NCBI RefSeq assembly: GCF_013201605.1
Contig: NZ_CP053848.1
Span: 930,001-994,000 of the forward strand
Source: Campylobacter ornithocola
GTDB lineage: Bacteria > Campylobacterota > Campylobacteria > Campylobacterales > Campylobacteraceae
Direction of reading: 5' to 3'
Length of the DNA: 64,000 nt
The translations under genes were made by a program, and so were the position numbers. The first letter of the stretch is position 1. Each line of letters opens with the position of its first letter. Below the pieces are notes generated by a model, which was not told the origin of the DNA, did no database searches, and saw nothing but the letters and a program-made list of their open reading frames with translations. Below are positions 37,301 through 47,349 of this stretch, in pieces.

Positions 37301-37828
37301 ATAGTAGATCCATCTACTTATGAAAGTTTAAATCACGGAGAAGATGGATTAATACTCATTGGTGGTCATCAGGTTATGGTGGGTTATTTAAACAATAAAG
37401 AAAAAACCGATGAAGTTATCAAAGAAATCGATGGCATACGCTGGTACAATACCGGCGATAAAGGTCATGTAGATGAGGATGGCTTTTTATATATAGTAGA
37501 TCGTTATTCTCGTTTTGCAAAAATTGGTGGCGAGATGATATCTTTAGGAGCTTTAGAAGAAGAAATTGCTAAATTTATCAATACAGATGTAGTAAAATTT
37601 TGTGCAGTAGCACTAGATGATGATAAAAAAGGTGAAATGGTGTGCTTGTTAATAGAATGTCAAGATCAAGACTTTGAAGGAATTTGTGAGGCAATTAAAA
37701 ACTCTACTATGCCTGCTATTTTCAAACCAAGTAAATATTTTAAAGTAGAACAAATTCCACTTTTAGGTTCTGGTAAAGTGGATTTAAAAGGTGCTAAAGA
37801 TTTAGCTAAAATCTTACAAACTCATTAA
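34316..37828 (+). CDS. MFS flippase / acyltransferase / acyl-ACP synthetase fusion
   Basis: This 1170-residue fusion combines what E. coli divides between LplT and Aas. Residues 1-410 are a major-facilitator transporter with about twelve helices. An acyltransferase of the PlsC type follows, with HxxxxD in GNHISFIDW (H453) and FPEGVLSRHG near 520. An AMP-binding acyl-ACP synthetase covers about 640-1165, with the loop LFSSGSEGAPKGVML near 810 and YNTGDKGHVDEDG near 1045. The likely role is recapture and reacylation of lysophospholipids. The start at 34316 has GGAG at 7 bases; an ATG at 34304 has no site. It ends at a strong terminator. Confidence 0.9.
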   Translation: MQEKFLKIFGVLPFLTVAFINAFVDLGHKIIIQNTIYKFYEDSTQLFLTAIVNALMLLPFILMLSPSGFLADKFPKNKIMKISALFSVILTCIICLCYYLGAFWLAFIMTFIMGVQSALYSPAKYGFIKELVGKELLAMGNGAVNAVSIVAILAGMAVFSLSFEILFEPNFNTPSDILTQIAPLGFVLIAFALLELFLAYKLPSLKEENKNLSFDKKQYFQGKLLVSNLKTIFSHKIIWLCIVGISFFWAISQLYLVSFPIYAKNDLFIENTFYVQCSLAFSGIGVIIGSLISGKFSKNYIELGLIPLGALGVFLMSILIPFLETLLSYSVVFFIFGLSGAFFIIPLNSLIQFHSRENELGKVLAGNNFVQNIFMLGFLALATFSAYLEIQVINLFYFIIAVAFFGSIYVLSKLPFSLVRLLMSMAFFQRYRLLVEGFENIPEKGGALLLGNHISFIDWAIVQMAIPRKIYFVMEKSIYSKWYIKIFLDKFGVIPVSSTSSKSSLELIAMHIKNGNLVCLFPEGVLSRHGQLNEFKGGFELVCSKLEEQDGVILPFYIRGLWGSTFSRSDEEFSARNRKISKRKIAIAFGKSLPIHSKKEVVKAKVFELSFIAWKSQCESMHTIARAWIDSAKRNLSQIAIVDPLIGGITYRKMLALSLIFSSFIKNRSHELNIQPIQGSYTPKEECIGILLPASMASSLCNLAVLLANKIVVNLNFTAGVKAINQAIQSSQIQQIYTSRKFMEKLENKGIKLEFEEHVRIIFMEDVIASFKRQKLKIFSILALVSILPTCLIKALFAPNKQNLAIAAILFSSGSEGAPKGVMLNNRNILSNIAQISDVLCAKNEDVVLSSLPPFHAFGLTVTTFMPLLEGIKSITHADPTDALGVAKAIVKNNVSIMCATSTFLGIYARNKKLDAIMFESLRIIVSGAEKLKSEVRSAFEMKFKKPIFEGYGATETTPVASVNLPNKFDSDYWILHRANKEGSVGMPLPGSAIRIVDPSTYESLNHGEDGLILIGGHQVMVGYLNNKEKTDEVIKEIDGIRWYNTGDKGHVDEDGFLYIVDRYSRFAKIGGEMISLGALEEEIAKFINTDVVKFCAVALDDDKKGEMVCLLIECQDQDFEGICEAIKNSTMPAIFKPSKYFKVEQIPLLGSGKVDLKGAKDLAKILQTH

Positions 37829-37850
37829 AATAAGCCTTTGGCTTATTTTA
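37826..37850 (+). terminator. Terminator of the acyltransferase fusion gene
   Basis: TAAAATAAGCC and GGCTTATTTTA form a perfect 11-bp stem with a TTT loop, starting at the stop codon and followed by ATTCT. Confidence 0.85.
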
Positions 37851-37864
37851 ATTCTAAGTTAATC

Positions 37865-38520
37865 TTAACAAATGTTCTCTTTCATACTTTTTTCTAATTT
37901 TGCACATTTTTCATCATAAAATCTATAATCTCATCTCAATTTTCTTCATTATAAGAATTAATTCTTTTTCACAAGCTCTTTTTTCTTCTAATCTTTGCTA
38001 TCTATATAAAGTTTAACTCTGACTCGATCTTTATTAACAATGAGAACATACCAACAAAACCTTACTCCATTTTCTACTTTAATCCATTTTGCTAGTTATT
38101 CTTACACTTCTTTTCTAAAAATTTATTGCTACTAAAATAATATATTGTTATTAACCTTTTATATTTAATATTAGTTTTCTTTGTCAATACCAAAAATCTG
38201 TATAATTTTTTTCTGTAATTTTCACTTACTAAATACTATTAGTAAATTTTTGATATCACTCTTACTAAAAGCAGAACAATAAAAAACCTACCTAAATGTT
38301 TGTCAAGTCATATCTCTTTTCCGCTATCATCTCGTTTATTCTCTAATGATTACAAAATCACTTTCTTTATCTAAAGCTAATAGATCTAATCTTTCATTTA
38401 TACATTAAAATCTTAAAATTCTTTCTGTAAATTTTAAATCTTTAAAACTTTCTTCTGGCAATTTTGTAATGGAATTTTCTAGTTTATTTATCTTATAATG
38501 AATTAGGTTTTTTTAAAATT
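37865..38520 (-). pseudogene. Remnant of a DUF4268-type (nuclease-like) gene
   Basis: On the minus strand, a decayed protein reads in pieces from about 38500 to 37865. NKLENSITKLPEESF, FKDLKFTERILRF and NERLDLLALDKESDFVIIR are followed by DDSG, then by a stretch QTFR-stop-VFYCSAFSKSDI in which stops replace expected aromatic residues. After a gap comes WIKVENGVRFCWYVLIVNKD and RVRVKLYIDSKD. This order matches, from memory, proteins with an N-terminal nuclease-like domain (NERLDLLALD...VIIENKLDDSG) and a C-terminal DUF4268 domain. At least six stops or frameshifts are present. Intact relatives occur near restriction or defence loci in some epsilonproteobacteria. Confidence 0.6.
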
Positions 38521-38614
38521 CTTAATGGATTTTATTAAAATATTTTGTTGTTTTTAGATTTTATTATCATTTTTTTGATACATTTACACATTAAAATACT
38601 AAAAAAGGGAAATA

Positions 38615-39559
38615 ATGAAAATTTTTGATATGGTAGTTATTGGTGCTGGTCCTGCAGGTATTGCAGCAGGGGTAGAAGCTAAAATAAAAAATAAAGAAGT
38701 TATTGTTTTAGAAAAAGCTGATGCGATTTGTCAAACCTTAGTAAAATTTTATAAAGAAGGTAAAAGAGTAGATAAAGCTTACAAAGGTTGTGATAGCACA
38801 AATCATGGACATATAAATTTTGAAGATGGAACAAGAGAAAGTACGATAGAAACTTTCCAAAATGCCATTAAAGAGCATAATCTTGAAATAAAGCTTTCTA
38901 GTGAAGTTGAAAGTGTTAAAAAAGATGGAGAAAATTTCATCGTTAGCACTGCAAATGAAAATTATATTTGCAAAAATGCAGTTATTGCCATAGGTAGAAT
39001 GGGTAAACCAAATAAACCAAGCTATACTTTACCTATAACTCTAACAAAAATCATTAATTTTAATGCAAATTCAGCAAGCCAAGGTGAAAAAATCTTAGTT
39101 GTAGGTGGTGGAAATTCAGCAGCAGAATACGCTATAGATTTAGCTAAAAATAATGATGTTACACTTTGTTATAGAAGAGAAACTTTCTCAAGATTAAACG
39201 ATATTAATCTTGAAGATATTCAAAAAGCTTTTGAACAAGGTAGCATAAAAGCAAAACTTGGCATAGATATAACTAGCATTGAAGACGAAAATGGTAAAGC
39301 TAAAGTAAATTTCACTAATAATACAAACGAAATTTATGATCGCATTATTTATGCTATTGGTGGTTCTACCCCACTTGATTTCTTACAAAAATGCTCTATA
39401 GAAGTTGATGAAAAAGGCGTGCCAAGCTTTGATGAGAATAAAGAAAGTAATGTGAAAGGATTATTTGTAGCAGGCGATATAGCGAGTAAAAACGGAGCTT
39501 CTATTGTAGTGGGCTTAAATGATTCGTTTAAAATCTGCGATCATCTTTATAAATGCTAA
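38615..39559 (+). CDS. NAD(P)/FAD-dependent oxidoreductase (thioredoxin reductase-like)
   Basis: This 314-residue flavoprotein starts with a dinucleotide fold (MVVIGAGPAGIAAGVEAK). The second dinucleotide motif is ILVVGGGNSAAEYAIDLAKNN near residue 153, and the FAD-binding GLFVAGDIASKNGASIVVGL is near 288. The general plan is that of thioredoxin reductase or YpdA-like enzymes, but the CxxC active site of TrxB is absent. The electron acceptor is therefore unknown. The ribosome site is AAAGGGAAA. It overlaps the methyltransferase gene by 7 bp. Confidence 0.87.
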   Translation: MKIFDMVVIGAGPAGIAAGVEAKIKNKEVIVLEKADAICQTLVKFYKEGKRVDKAYKGCDSTNHGHINFEDGTRESTIETFQNAIKEHNLEIKLSSEVESVKKDGENFIVSTANENYICKNAVIAIGRMGKPNKPSYTLPITLTKIINFNANSASQGEKILVVGGGNSAAEYAIDLAKNNDVTLCYRRETFSRLNDINLEDIQKAFEQGSIKAKLGIDITSIEDENGKAKVNFTNNTNEIYDRIIYAIGGSTPLDFLQKCSIEVDEKGVPSFDENKESNVKGLFVAGDIASKNGASIVVGLNDSFKICDHLYKC

Positions 39560-40245
39560 AACTCTTTCAACACCCAAAAGGCTATCGCTATAACAACGAT
39601 AGTCTTTTGCTTTTTGACTTTGTATCTAAATATAATTTAAAAGGAAACATCCTTGATATAGGATGTGGTTGCGGAATTTTAGGACTTTTAGTAAAGCAAA
39701 AATTTCCAAATTCAAAAGTTTTTCTACTAGATATTCAAGAGCAAAATATCAAACTAAGTTATAAAAATGCCAAAGAAAATGAACTTGAAATTCAAGGTAT
39801 TTGTGAAGATTTTTTAAACTATAAAAGCACTATAAAATTTGATTTTTTAATCTCTAACCCTCCATTTTATAAAAAAAATACACAAAAAAGCCAAGATTTG
39901 CATTTATGTATATCAAGATATCAAGAATTTATGCCACTTGATAAAATGTTTGCTAAAATAAATACTTTAATCAAGCCAAATGGTAGTTTTTTTATGTGTT
40001 ATGAGGCAAGTTTTTTAGATGAAATTTGTGCTTATTTAAAACAATTTAAACTAAAACTAGTTTCACTTCAATGCATTCATACCAATACACAAACTAACGC
40101 AAGACTTGTTTTAATGCATATTAAAAAAAATAGCAAAAGTCCTTGTGCGATAATACCTACGCTTTTTATGTATGAAAATGATGTTTTAAATCCAAAAATT
40201 AGTGAAATTTATAAAACTACAGGAACCATAAGTTATGATATGTGA
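39553..40245 (+). CDS. SAM-dependent methyltransferase (TrmN6-like)
   Basis: This 230-residue Rossmann-fold methyltransferase has motif I ILDIGCGCGILGLLVKQKF near residue 35 and the catalytic NPPF in FLISNPPFYKK near 98, the signature of amino-group N6-adenine or N5-glutamine methylation. The opening FQHPKGYRYNNDSLLLFDFV is typical of YfiC/TrmN6, which methylates A37 of tRNA1(Val). RNA specificity is inferred from family resemblance. It overlaps the next gene by 11 bp. Confidence 0.88.
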   Translation: MLKLFQHPKGYRYNNDSLLLFDFVSKYNLKGNILDIGCGCGILGLLVKQKFPNSKVFLLDIQEQNIKLSYKNAKENELEIQGICEDFLNYKSTIKFDFLISNPPFYKKNTQKSQDLHLCISRYQEFMPLDKMFAKINTLIKPNGSFFMCYEASFLDEICAYLKQFKLKLVSLQCIHTNTQTNARLVLMHIKKNSKSPCAIIPTLFMYENDVLNPKISEIYKTTGTISYDM

Positions 40246-40606
40246 AAAAGATTTTGATTATTCTTTTGATGAAAATGCTTGTGAAAAATGTGGCGGTAAA
40301 TGTTGCACTGGAGAAAGTGGATATATCTATGCTAGCAAAGAAGAATTAGAAGCTATTGCTACTTTTTTAAATTTAAGTTTTGAAACTTTTAAAGAGCAAT
40401 ATCTCATCAAAGTTGGATTTAAATATAGTTTTAAAGAAGCAAAGTATGAAAATGGCTATCGTTGTATTTTTTTTGATACAATGTATAAAAAATGTTTAAT
40501 TTACAAACACAGACCAAAACAATGTAGGACTTTTCCGTTTTGGGAGTATTTTAAAACACACAAAGAGGAGTTAAAAAAAGAATGTATAGGAGTTTGCTTT
40601 CACTAA
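40235..40606 (+). CDS. YkgJ-type cysteine-cluster protein
   Basis: This 123-residue protein contains ACEKCGGKCCTGESGY near residue 14 and CLIYKHRPKQCRTFPFW near 89, the two halves of the YkgJ (UPF0153) cysteine cluster, which is thought to bind zinc or an Fe-S cluster. The function of the family is not known. It is embedded in a run of overlapping genes. Confidence 0.88.
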   Translation: MICEKDFDYSFDENACEKCGGKCCTGESGYIYASKEELEAIATFLNLSFETFKEQYLIKVGFKYSFKEAKYENGYRCIFFDTMYKKCLIYKHRPKQCRTFPFWEYFKTHKEELKKECIGVCFH

Positions 40607-41817
40607 TTATAGTTTTTATTCTAACAAGTCTAGCTTTAGCTAAAAATGAAGATAAAATCTTACAAGCGCTTATTTATGAAGAACATGGACAATTTCAAAA
40701 AGCATGTGATATTTATACAAATTTATTTCATGAAAACAATGAAAGTATTTATTTACAAAAGGCTTTACTTTTAGCTTTAAGTGCTAATTTAAAACAAAAA
40801 GATGAACTTTTAAAAGCTTCCAAAGACTTTTTGGAACACACAGCCATTGCAAGATTAAATGCTTTATATTTTTTCGAAATAGGAGATTATAAACAAGCTG
40901 AAGCTATACTTTATAAACTTATCAAAGAAGAACAAGACTATAGAAATTATGAAATACTAGGTGATATTTTTGCTAAAAAAGCTTTATATACCAAAGCTTT
41001 AGAGCAATACAATCTTGCTTACAAACTCTTTGAACATGAAAATTTACTACTTAAAATAGTTGAAATTAATATCAAAAATAAAAATATCAATCAAGCCAAA
41101 AATGCCTTAGAAGAATTTGTAAAAAACTCACATTGCACTCTTAAAACATGCACTCTACTTTTAAAAATTTATCAAGAGCAAAAAGATTACAAAGCGAGTA
41201 TTCAAACCCTTAAAAAATTATACAAACTCAACAATGATATTAAATACATATATGCCATAATAGAATTACTAGTACAAGAAAAAAATTATACTCAGGCTCT
41301 AAATTTAACCCAAAAATATAACATAGATCCTGATACCAAAATTTTCTTATACACACAAACAAAAGACTATAAAAAGGCTTATGAAATAGCTTTAAAACAT
41401 TATGAACTTAGCAAAGATAAAAAATATCTTTCTATGGCAGGTGTTTTAGAATTTGAAATTCATATGGATCCTAAAAGTAAAAAAGTCACGGACCCAAAAA
41501 TTCTAGCCTCTATCATGAAAAAATTTGAACAAAGCGTAGATGTGCGCAGTGATGCTTTATATCAAAACTACTATGGCTATGCTTTAATTGAATATGATAT
41601 TGATATAGCCAAAGGTATAGAGCTAGTAGGCTGGGCGCTTGAACAAGAACCACAAAATCTTTACTATCTAGACTCTTTAGCCTGGGGATATTACAAGCTT
41701 AAAGACTGTAAAAAAGCTTATGAAATTTTTCAAAAAACACTGCATGATAAAGAATTTTCAAGCTCAGATGAAAGCAAAGAGCATTTAAAGGCCATCGAAA
41801 AATGTTTAAAACAATAG
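40582..41817 (+). CDS. Exported TPR-repeat protein
   Basis: This 411-residue protein starts with a signal peptide (MYRSLLSLIIVFILTSLALA) and then repeated helical units of the tetratricopeptide type. Examples are EEHGQFQKACDIYTNLF (about 34-50), DYKQAEAILYKLIKE (about 95-109), LYTKALEQYNLAYKLF and DCKKAYEIFQKTL near the end. There is no lipobox cysteine, so it is probably periplasmic rather than a lipoprotein. The role is unknown. It overlaps both neighbours (25 and 16 bp). Confidence 0.85.
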   Translation: MYRSLLSLIIVFILTSLALAKNEDKILQALIYEEHGQFQKACDIYTNLFHENNESIYLQKALLLALSANLKQKDELLKASKDFLEHTAIARLNALYFFEIGDYKQAEAILYKLIKEEQDYRNYEILGDIFAKKALYTKALEQYNLAYKLFEHENLLLKIVEINIKNKNINQAKNALEEFVKNSHCTLKTCTLLLKIYQEQKDYKASIQTLKKLYKLNNDIKYIYAIIELLVQEKNYTQALNLTQKYNIDPDTKIFLYTQTKDYKKAYEIALKHYELSKDKKYLSMAGVLEFEIHMDPKSKKVTDPKILASIMKKFEQSVDVRSDALYQNYYGYALIEYDIDIAKGIELVGWALEQEPQNLYYLDSLAWGYYKLKDCKKAYEIFQKTLHDKEFSSSDESKEHLKAIEKCLKQ

Positions 41818-42404
41818 ATTTAAAAAATCATTTTTCAAAAACACAAAAAATTCTAGAATCTAAAAAAGAAATTTTTCCTTATGATATGCTAGGCAGGAGT
41901 CTAGCTTCTAATGCTTTTTATCCTAAAGATATTTATACACTTTTACTTGAAGGAAAACTTTCACATTTTTTATATTCTAAAGATTTAAATTTTAATCATG
42001 AAAATTTCGATGCCATCATCTTACCAACAAGCCCTTTGCTTAATCAAGACATACAAAATTTAAGTCTTTTTAGACGCTATCATGAAAAACCTATTGTGCA
42101 ATTTGATTTTATTTTTGATGAATATCAAATTTTAGAAAGCTTAGTATATGGGGCTGATGCGTTTATTATATTTCCTAAAATGCTAAAAACCATGCAACTA
42201 AAAAAACTCTATAATTTTGCAATACATCTTGATTTAGAGGCCATTTTTTATCTTGAAAGCAAAAGCGATCTTAATAATGCTATTTTAGCTGGAGCTAGAA
42301 TTTTTTTACTAGAAGATGAAAAATTATTGCCTTTAATACCAAAAAATAAAGCTCTTATAAGTAAAAACATCAAAAATCTACATGCTTATGTAAAGGAGAG
42401 TTGA
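41802..42404 (+). CDS. TrpC-like barrel protein, probably catalytically dead
   Basis: This 200-residue protein aligns with indole-3-glycerol-phosphate synthase over KPIVQFDFIFDEYQILESLVYGADAFIIF (the RKDFIIDEYQI region, here split by replaced residues). The catalytic Lys of that motif is Phe here. The segment that should read VEVH is FYLES, and the INNR segment is LLED, so the catalytic Glu and Asn are also lost. It is about 55 residues shorter than normal TrpC (about 258). The same genomic position (from memory) holds trpC in C. jejuni. It is likely a decaying or repurposed TrpC rather than an enzyme for tryptophan synthesis. Confidence 0.75.
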   Translation: MFKTIDLKNHFSKTQKILESKKEIFPYDMLGRSLASNAFYPKDIYTLLLEGKLSHFLYSKDLNFNHENFDAIILPTSPLLNQDIQNLSLFRRYHEKPIVQFDFIFDEYQILESLVYGADAFIIFPKMLKTMQLKKLYNFAIHLDLEAIFYLESKSDLNNAILAGARIFLLEDEKLLPLIPKNKALISKNIKNLHAYVKES

Positions 42405-42892
42405 TGGAGTATTTATACGCACCTTGGAGAGATGTTTATTTTAACAATAAAGATAAAAATTTTTGCCCTTTTTGTCATTGTAAGCATGAGCTTAATGAAG
42501 ATGAAAAACTTGGGGTGATTTTTAGAACTAAAGAATGTTTTGGCATTATGAATAAATACCCTTATAGTCCAGGTCATTTTATGATTATTCCTTATGAGCA
42601 TTTAGAAAATATAGAAGATTTAAGTGATAAAACATGGTTAGAAATTAGCCATTTTGTACGAATTGGAGTAAAAATTTTAAAAGAAAATTTTCATGCTAGT
42701 GGTGTTAATATAGGTATGAATTTAGGTAGTGCAGCAGGAGCTGGCATAGCGCCACATTGTCATTATCATTTAATTCCAAGATGGCAAGGAGATACAAATT
42801 TTATCACCACCATAGGGCAAACTAGGGTTTGTGGGAGTGATTTAGAAAAAGTTTATACCACTTTATGTAAAGCTTTTAAAGATTATGTATAA
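42404..42892 (+). CDS. HIT-family hydrolase
   Basis: This 162-residue HIT protein has the nucleotide-hydrolase motif PHCHYHLIPRW (HxHxH) near residue 124 and an N-terminal CPFCHCKHE zinc-like cluster near residue 22. Such proteins hydrolyse or transfer nucleoside phosphates. The ATG overlaps the preceding stop by one base (TGATG) and has AAGGAGAG. A TTG one codon upstream is in frame but less likely. Confidence 0.9.
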   Translation: MEYLYAPWRDVYFNNKDKNFCPFCHCKHELNEDEKLGVIFRTKECFGIMNKYPYSPGHFMIIPYEHLENIEDLSDKTWLEISHFVRIGVKILKENFHASGVNIGMNLGSAAGAGIAPHCHYHLIPRWQGDTNFITTIGQTRVCGSDLEKVYTTLCKAFKDYV

Positions 42893-43868
42893 AGAAATCG
42901 ATTTTGAAAATTTTTTAAAATTTAAATTTGATCTTTTAATTGACGCAAGAAGTCCCAAAGAATACAACTATGCCCATATAAAATCTGCACAAAACTACTA
43001 TGCATTAAATGATAGCGAATTTGAAGAAATAGGCACGCTTTATAAGAAAAACAAAGGACTAGCTAAAGCAAAGGGTGCAAGTTATATTTGCAAAAATATG
43101 AGTGAACATATTAACATGCTTTATCAAAATTATAAAATAGGCTCTTTGGTAGGAATTTATTGTGCAAGGGGTGGCAAAAGATCAAAAGCTATTGCTTTAA
43201 TTTTAGCTGAGCTTGGCTATAGGGTTGTAAGATTAAAAGGTGGGTATAAGGCTTATAGGAGCTATGTGAGTGAGTTTTTTCAAAAAGAACTAAATATTGA
43301 GTTTTTATGTCTTTGTGGTAATACAGCAAGTGGCAAAACTGATTTAATCCAAACTCTAGACAATACTTTAAATTTAGAAAAACTAGCCAACCATCAAGGA
43401 TCAAGCTTTGGTAAAATTTATGGAGAACAACCAAGCCAAAAAGCCTTTGAAGATGAGCTATTTTATTTTTTAAAAGATTATACTCATAAAATTTGTTTTA
43501 TAGAAGCTGAAAGCAGACAAATTGGAAATTTAACCATTCCTTTAAACTTATATAATAGTATGCAAAAAGCTAAGAAAATTTGGTGTGAGTGCGATATGAA
43601 TTTACGCATTCAAAGAGTATTAAAAAACTATACTCCAATGGATAAAAAAGTATTTTATCAATGTGTTGAAAAAATCTCACCTTATATTAGCAAAGATTTT
43701 AAGCTAAAACTTTGCCAAAACTATGAAGAAAACAATTTGGAGCTTTGTGTAAAAATGCTCTTTGAATATTATGATAAAGTATATAAAAAACCTACGAAAA
43801 TTGATTATTTTATCAATAGTTCTAATTTAGATGAAGCTAAAAAATATCTTATGAGTTTAAACTCATAA
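42885..43868 (+). CDS. selU: tRNA 2-selenouridine synthase
   Basis: This 327-residue protein has an N-terminal rhodanese domain with the catalytic Cys in IYCARGGKRSKA (near residue 88) and a C-terminal P-loop domain with LCGNTASGKTDLI (near 143). It replaces the sulfur of 2-thiouridine at tRNA position 34 with selenium from selenophosphate, via geranylation (also called MnmH/YbbB). The length is slightly under the E. coli enzyme (364). It shares dependence on selenophosphate with the selenoprotein at 5757-5996. It overlaps the HIT gene by 8 bp. Confidence 0.93.
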   Translation: MYKEIDFENFLKFKFDLLIDARSPKEYNYAHIKSAQNYYALNDSEFEEIGTLYKKNKGLAKAKGASYICKNMSEHINMLYQNYKIGSLVGIYCARGGKRSKAIALILAELGYRVVRLKGGYKAYRSYVSEFFQKELNIEFLCLCGNTASGKTDLIQTLDNTLNLEKLANHQGSSFGKIYGEQPSQKAFEDELFYFLKDYTHKICFIEAESRQIGNLTIPLNLYNSMQKAKKIWCECDMNLRIQRVLKNYTPMDKKVFYQCVEKISPYISKDFKLKLCQNYEENNLELCVKMLFEYYDKVYKKPTKIDYFINSSNLDEAKKYLMSLNS

Positions 43869-43871
43869 GAT
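43846..43871. terminator. Perfect 26-bp palindromic terminator
   Basis: ATCTTATGAGTTT is followed directly by its exact complement AAACTCATAAGAT. It overlaps the stops of selU (+) and the phosphate transporter (-). Six A residues just before it give a U run for minus-strand transcripts. Confidence 0.75.
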
Positions 43872-45383
43872 TGTATTTACAAAGATAATAAAAATAACAC
43901 TTGAAAGAATTCCCGCAACAGGTAAAGTAATCACCCAAGCTAGACCAATAGGCTTCATCATAGCCCATTTAGCATCTTTATTAAACACCCCTATACCTAA
44001 AATTGCACCGATTAAAATATGAGTTGAGCTTACTGGGATTCCAAGCTGAGTGGCTAAAAGTATAACAATACTTGCACCAAGTTCAGCACTAAAACCTGTT
44101 GTTGGCTTAATTTCAGCTAGTTTTGAACCCACAGTTTGAATAACTTCTTTACCTAAAAACCAAAGCCCAATAACTAAAGCTATGCCAAACATAAGCATCA
44201 CAGCAAAAGGCACTGGAGAGCTGGGGTTAATGGTATTATTTTTAAGCACATCTAAAATTGCAGCAAATGGCCCAAGGGCATTAGCTATATCATTAGCTCC
44301 ATGTGAAAAAGCAAAACTTGAAGCAGTAAAAATTTGAAACCATGAAAAAATCTTTTCTATAGTTTTATTAACCTGAGTTTTTTTCATCAATCTCACAACC
44401 GCCAAAGTAACAATATAAGCAAAAATAGAAATAATCGAAACTATCCATAAATTTTGCATTATATCTAGAGTTGAAACCTTATTTAAGCCTTTAAATAAAA
44501 ACATAGAAGCAATCGTCAATGCTCCTATACCAGCTATCAAAGGAACATGAAATTTCATTTTTGAAAAAACATCTATATTTTTTTCTTTTTCTTTTAATTC
44601 TTTAATTTTAAGTTTATATTCACTTCTTTTTTCATCATCATCTAAAACAATAGCACTAAGCTCTTTAATTTGCTCTTCTTGACTTTTATTTTTTAAATTT
44701 GCAAAATATTCTTCTTTAAAAGCCTTTTTTTCTTTTTTGATTTCTTTTACCACAAGAGTTATTTCTTCTGATGGCTTTAAAATTTTCTTATAAATATAAG
44801 CATAAATTAAATACGCTACAAGCCCACCAAGCAAAGGTGAAACAACCCAACTCATAGCTATTTTATAAATACCATTCCAATTTACCATAGAAAGTGCTTG
44901 ATCTTGATCAAAAAATACAAACCCCATAGCAATACTTGAACCTACAATACCCCCTATGATACTATGAGTAGTAGAAACTGGAAGTCCTTTTTTTGTTGCT
45001 ACAAAAAGCCAAATTCCTGAACTTAGTAAAGCCGAAAGCATTACACATACAAACACCATAGGATTAACTCCATCAGGCAAAACTACTATACCACTTCTTA
45101 TGGTGTTTGTTACTTCTCCACCTGCAAACACAGCACCGCTTAGTTCAAATACTGCCGCTATAATCAAGGCTTGCTTTATAGTAACCGTTTTGGCACCCAC
45201 ACTAGTGCCAAATGAATTTGCAACATCATTGCCACCAACATTAAAGGCCATAAAAATACCAAATACACTAGCAAGGATAAACAATATCATGGAATTATTA
45301 GGAATATAATTATACCCCCAAACAAAAAAACATAAAACACTCACAATAAAAATAAAAAATGCAATAGCATTATCTTTACTCAA
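43863..45383 (-). CDS. pit: Low-affinity inorganic phosphate transporter (PiT family)
   Basis: This 506-residue membrane protein has the two PiT repeat signatures: FNVGGNDVANSFGTSVGAKTV near residue 47 and FAFSHGANDIANALGPFAAI near 356. Each half carries SSTHSIIGG / SSTHILIGA-like segments (VSTTHSIIGGIVGSS, VSSTHILIGAILG). A charged cytosolic loop of about 80 residues joins the halves. It imports phosphate with H+ or Na+. The start is TTG, with AAGGAG at good spacing. Confidence 0.93.
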   Translation of the reverse strand: MSKDNAIAFFIFIVSVLCFFVWGYNYIPNNSMILFILASVFGIFMAFNVGGNDVANSFGTSVGAKTVTIKQALIIAAVFELSGAVFAGGEVTNTIRSGIVVLPDGVNPMVFVCVMLSALLSSGIWLFVATKKGLPVSTTHSIIGGIVGSSIAMGFVFFDQDQALSMVNWNGIYKIAMSWVVSPLLGGLVAYLIYAYIYKKILKPSEEITLVVKEIKKEKKAFKEEYFANLKNKSQEEQIKELSAIVLDDDEKRSEYKLKIKELKEKEKNIDVFSKMKFHVPLIAGIGALTIASMFLFKGLNKVSTLDIMQNLWIVSIISIFAYIVTLAVVRLMKKTQVNKTIEKIFSWFQIFTASSFAFSHGANDIANALGPFAAILDVLKNNTINPSSPVPFAVMLMFGIALVIGLWFLGKEVIQTVGSKLAEIKPTTGFSAELGASIVILLATQLGIPVSSTHILIGAILGIGVFNKDAKWAMMKPIGLAWVITLPVAGILSSVIFIIFVNTIL

Positions 45384-45429
45384 GCATTCTCCTTAAAAAT
45401 TTATTTTAATGAATTAATTTTAGTAACTT

Positions 45430-47303
<1,874 letters not shown>

Positions 47304-47321
47304 TTATAAGTTTTTTGCTAT

Positions 47322-47327
47322 TATACT
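47322..47327 (+). promoter_or_regulatory. Candidate extended -10 box of the Ppx/GppA-like gene
   Basis: TATACT within GCTATTATACT lies 22 bp before the GTG at 47350, which has AAGGAGAG. Confidence 0.4.
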
Positions 47328-47349
47328 TTAAATTTTTTAAGGAGAGCTA

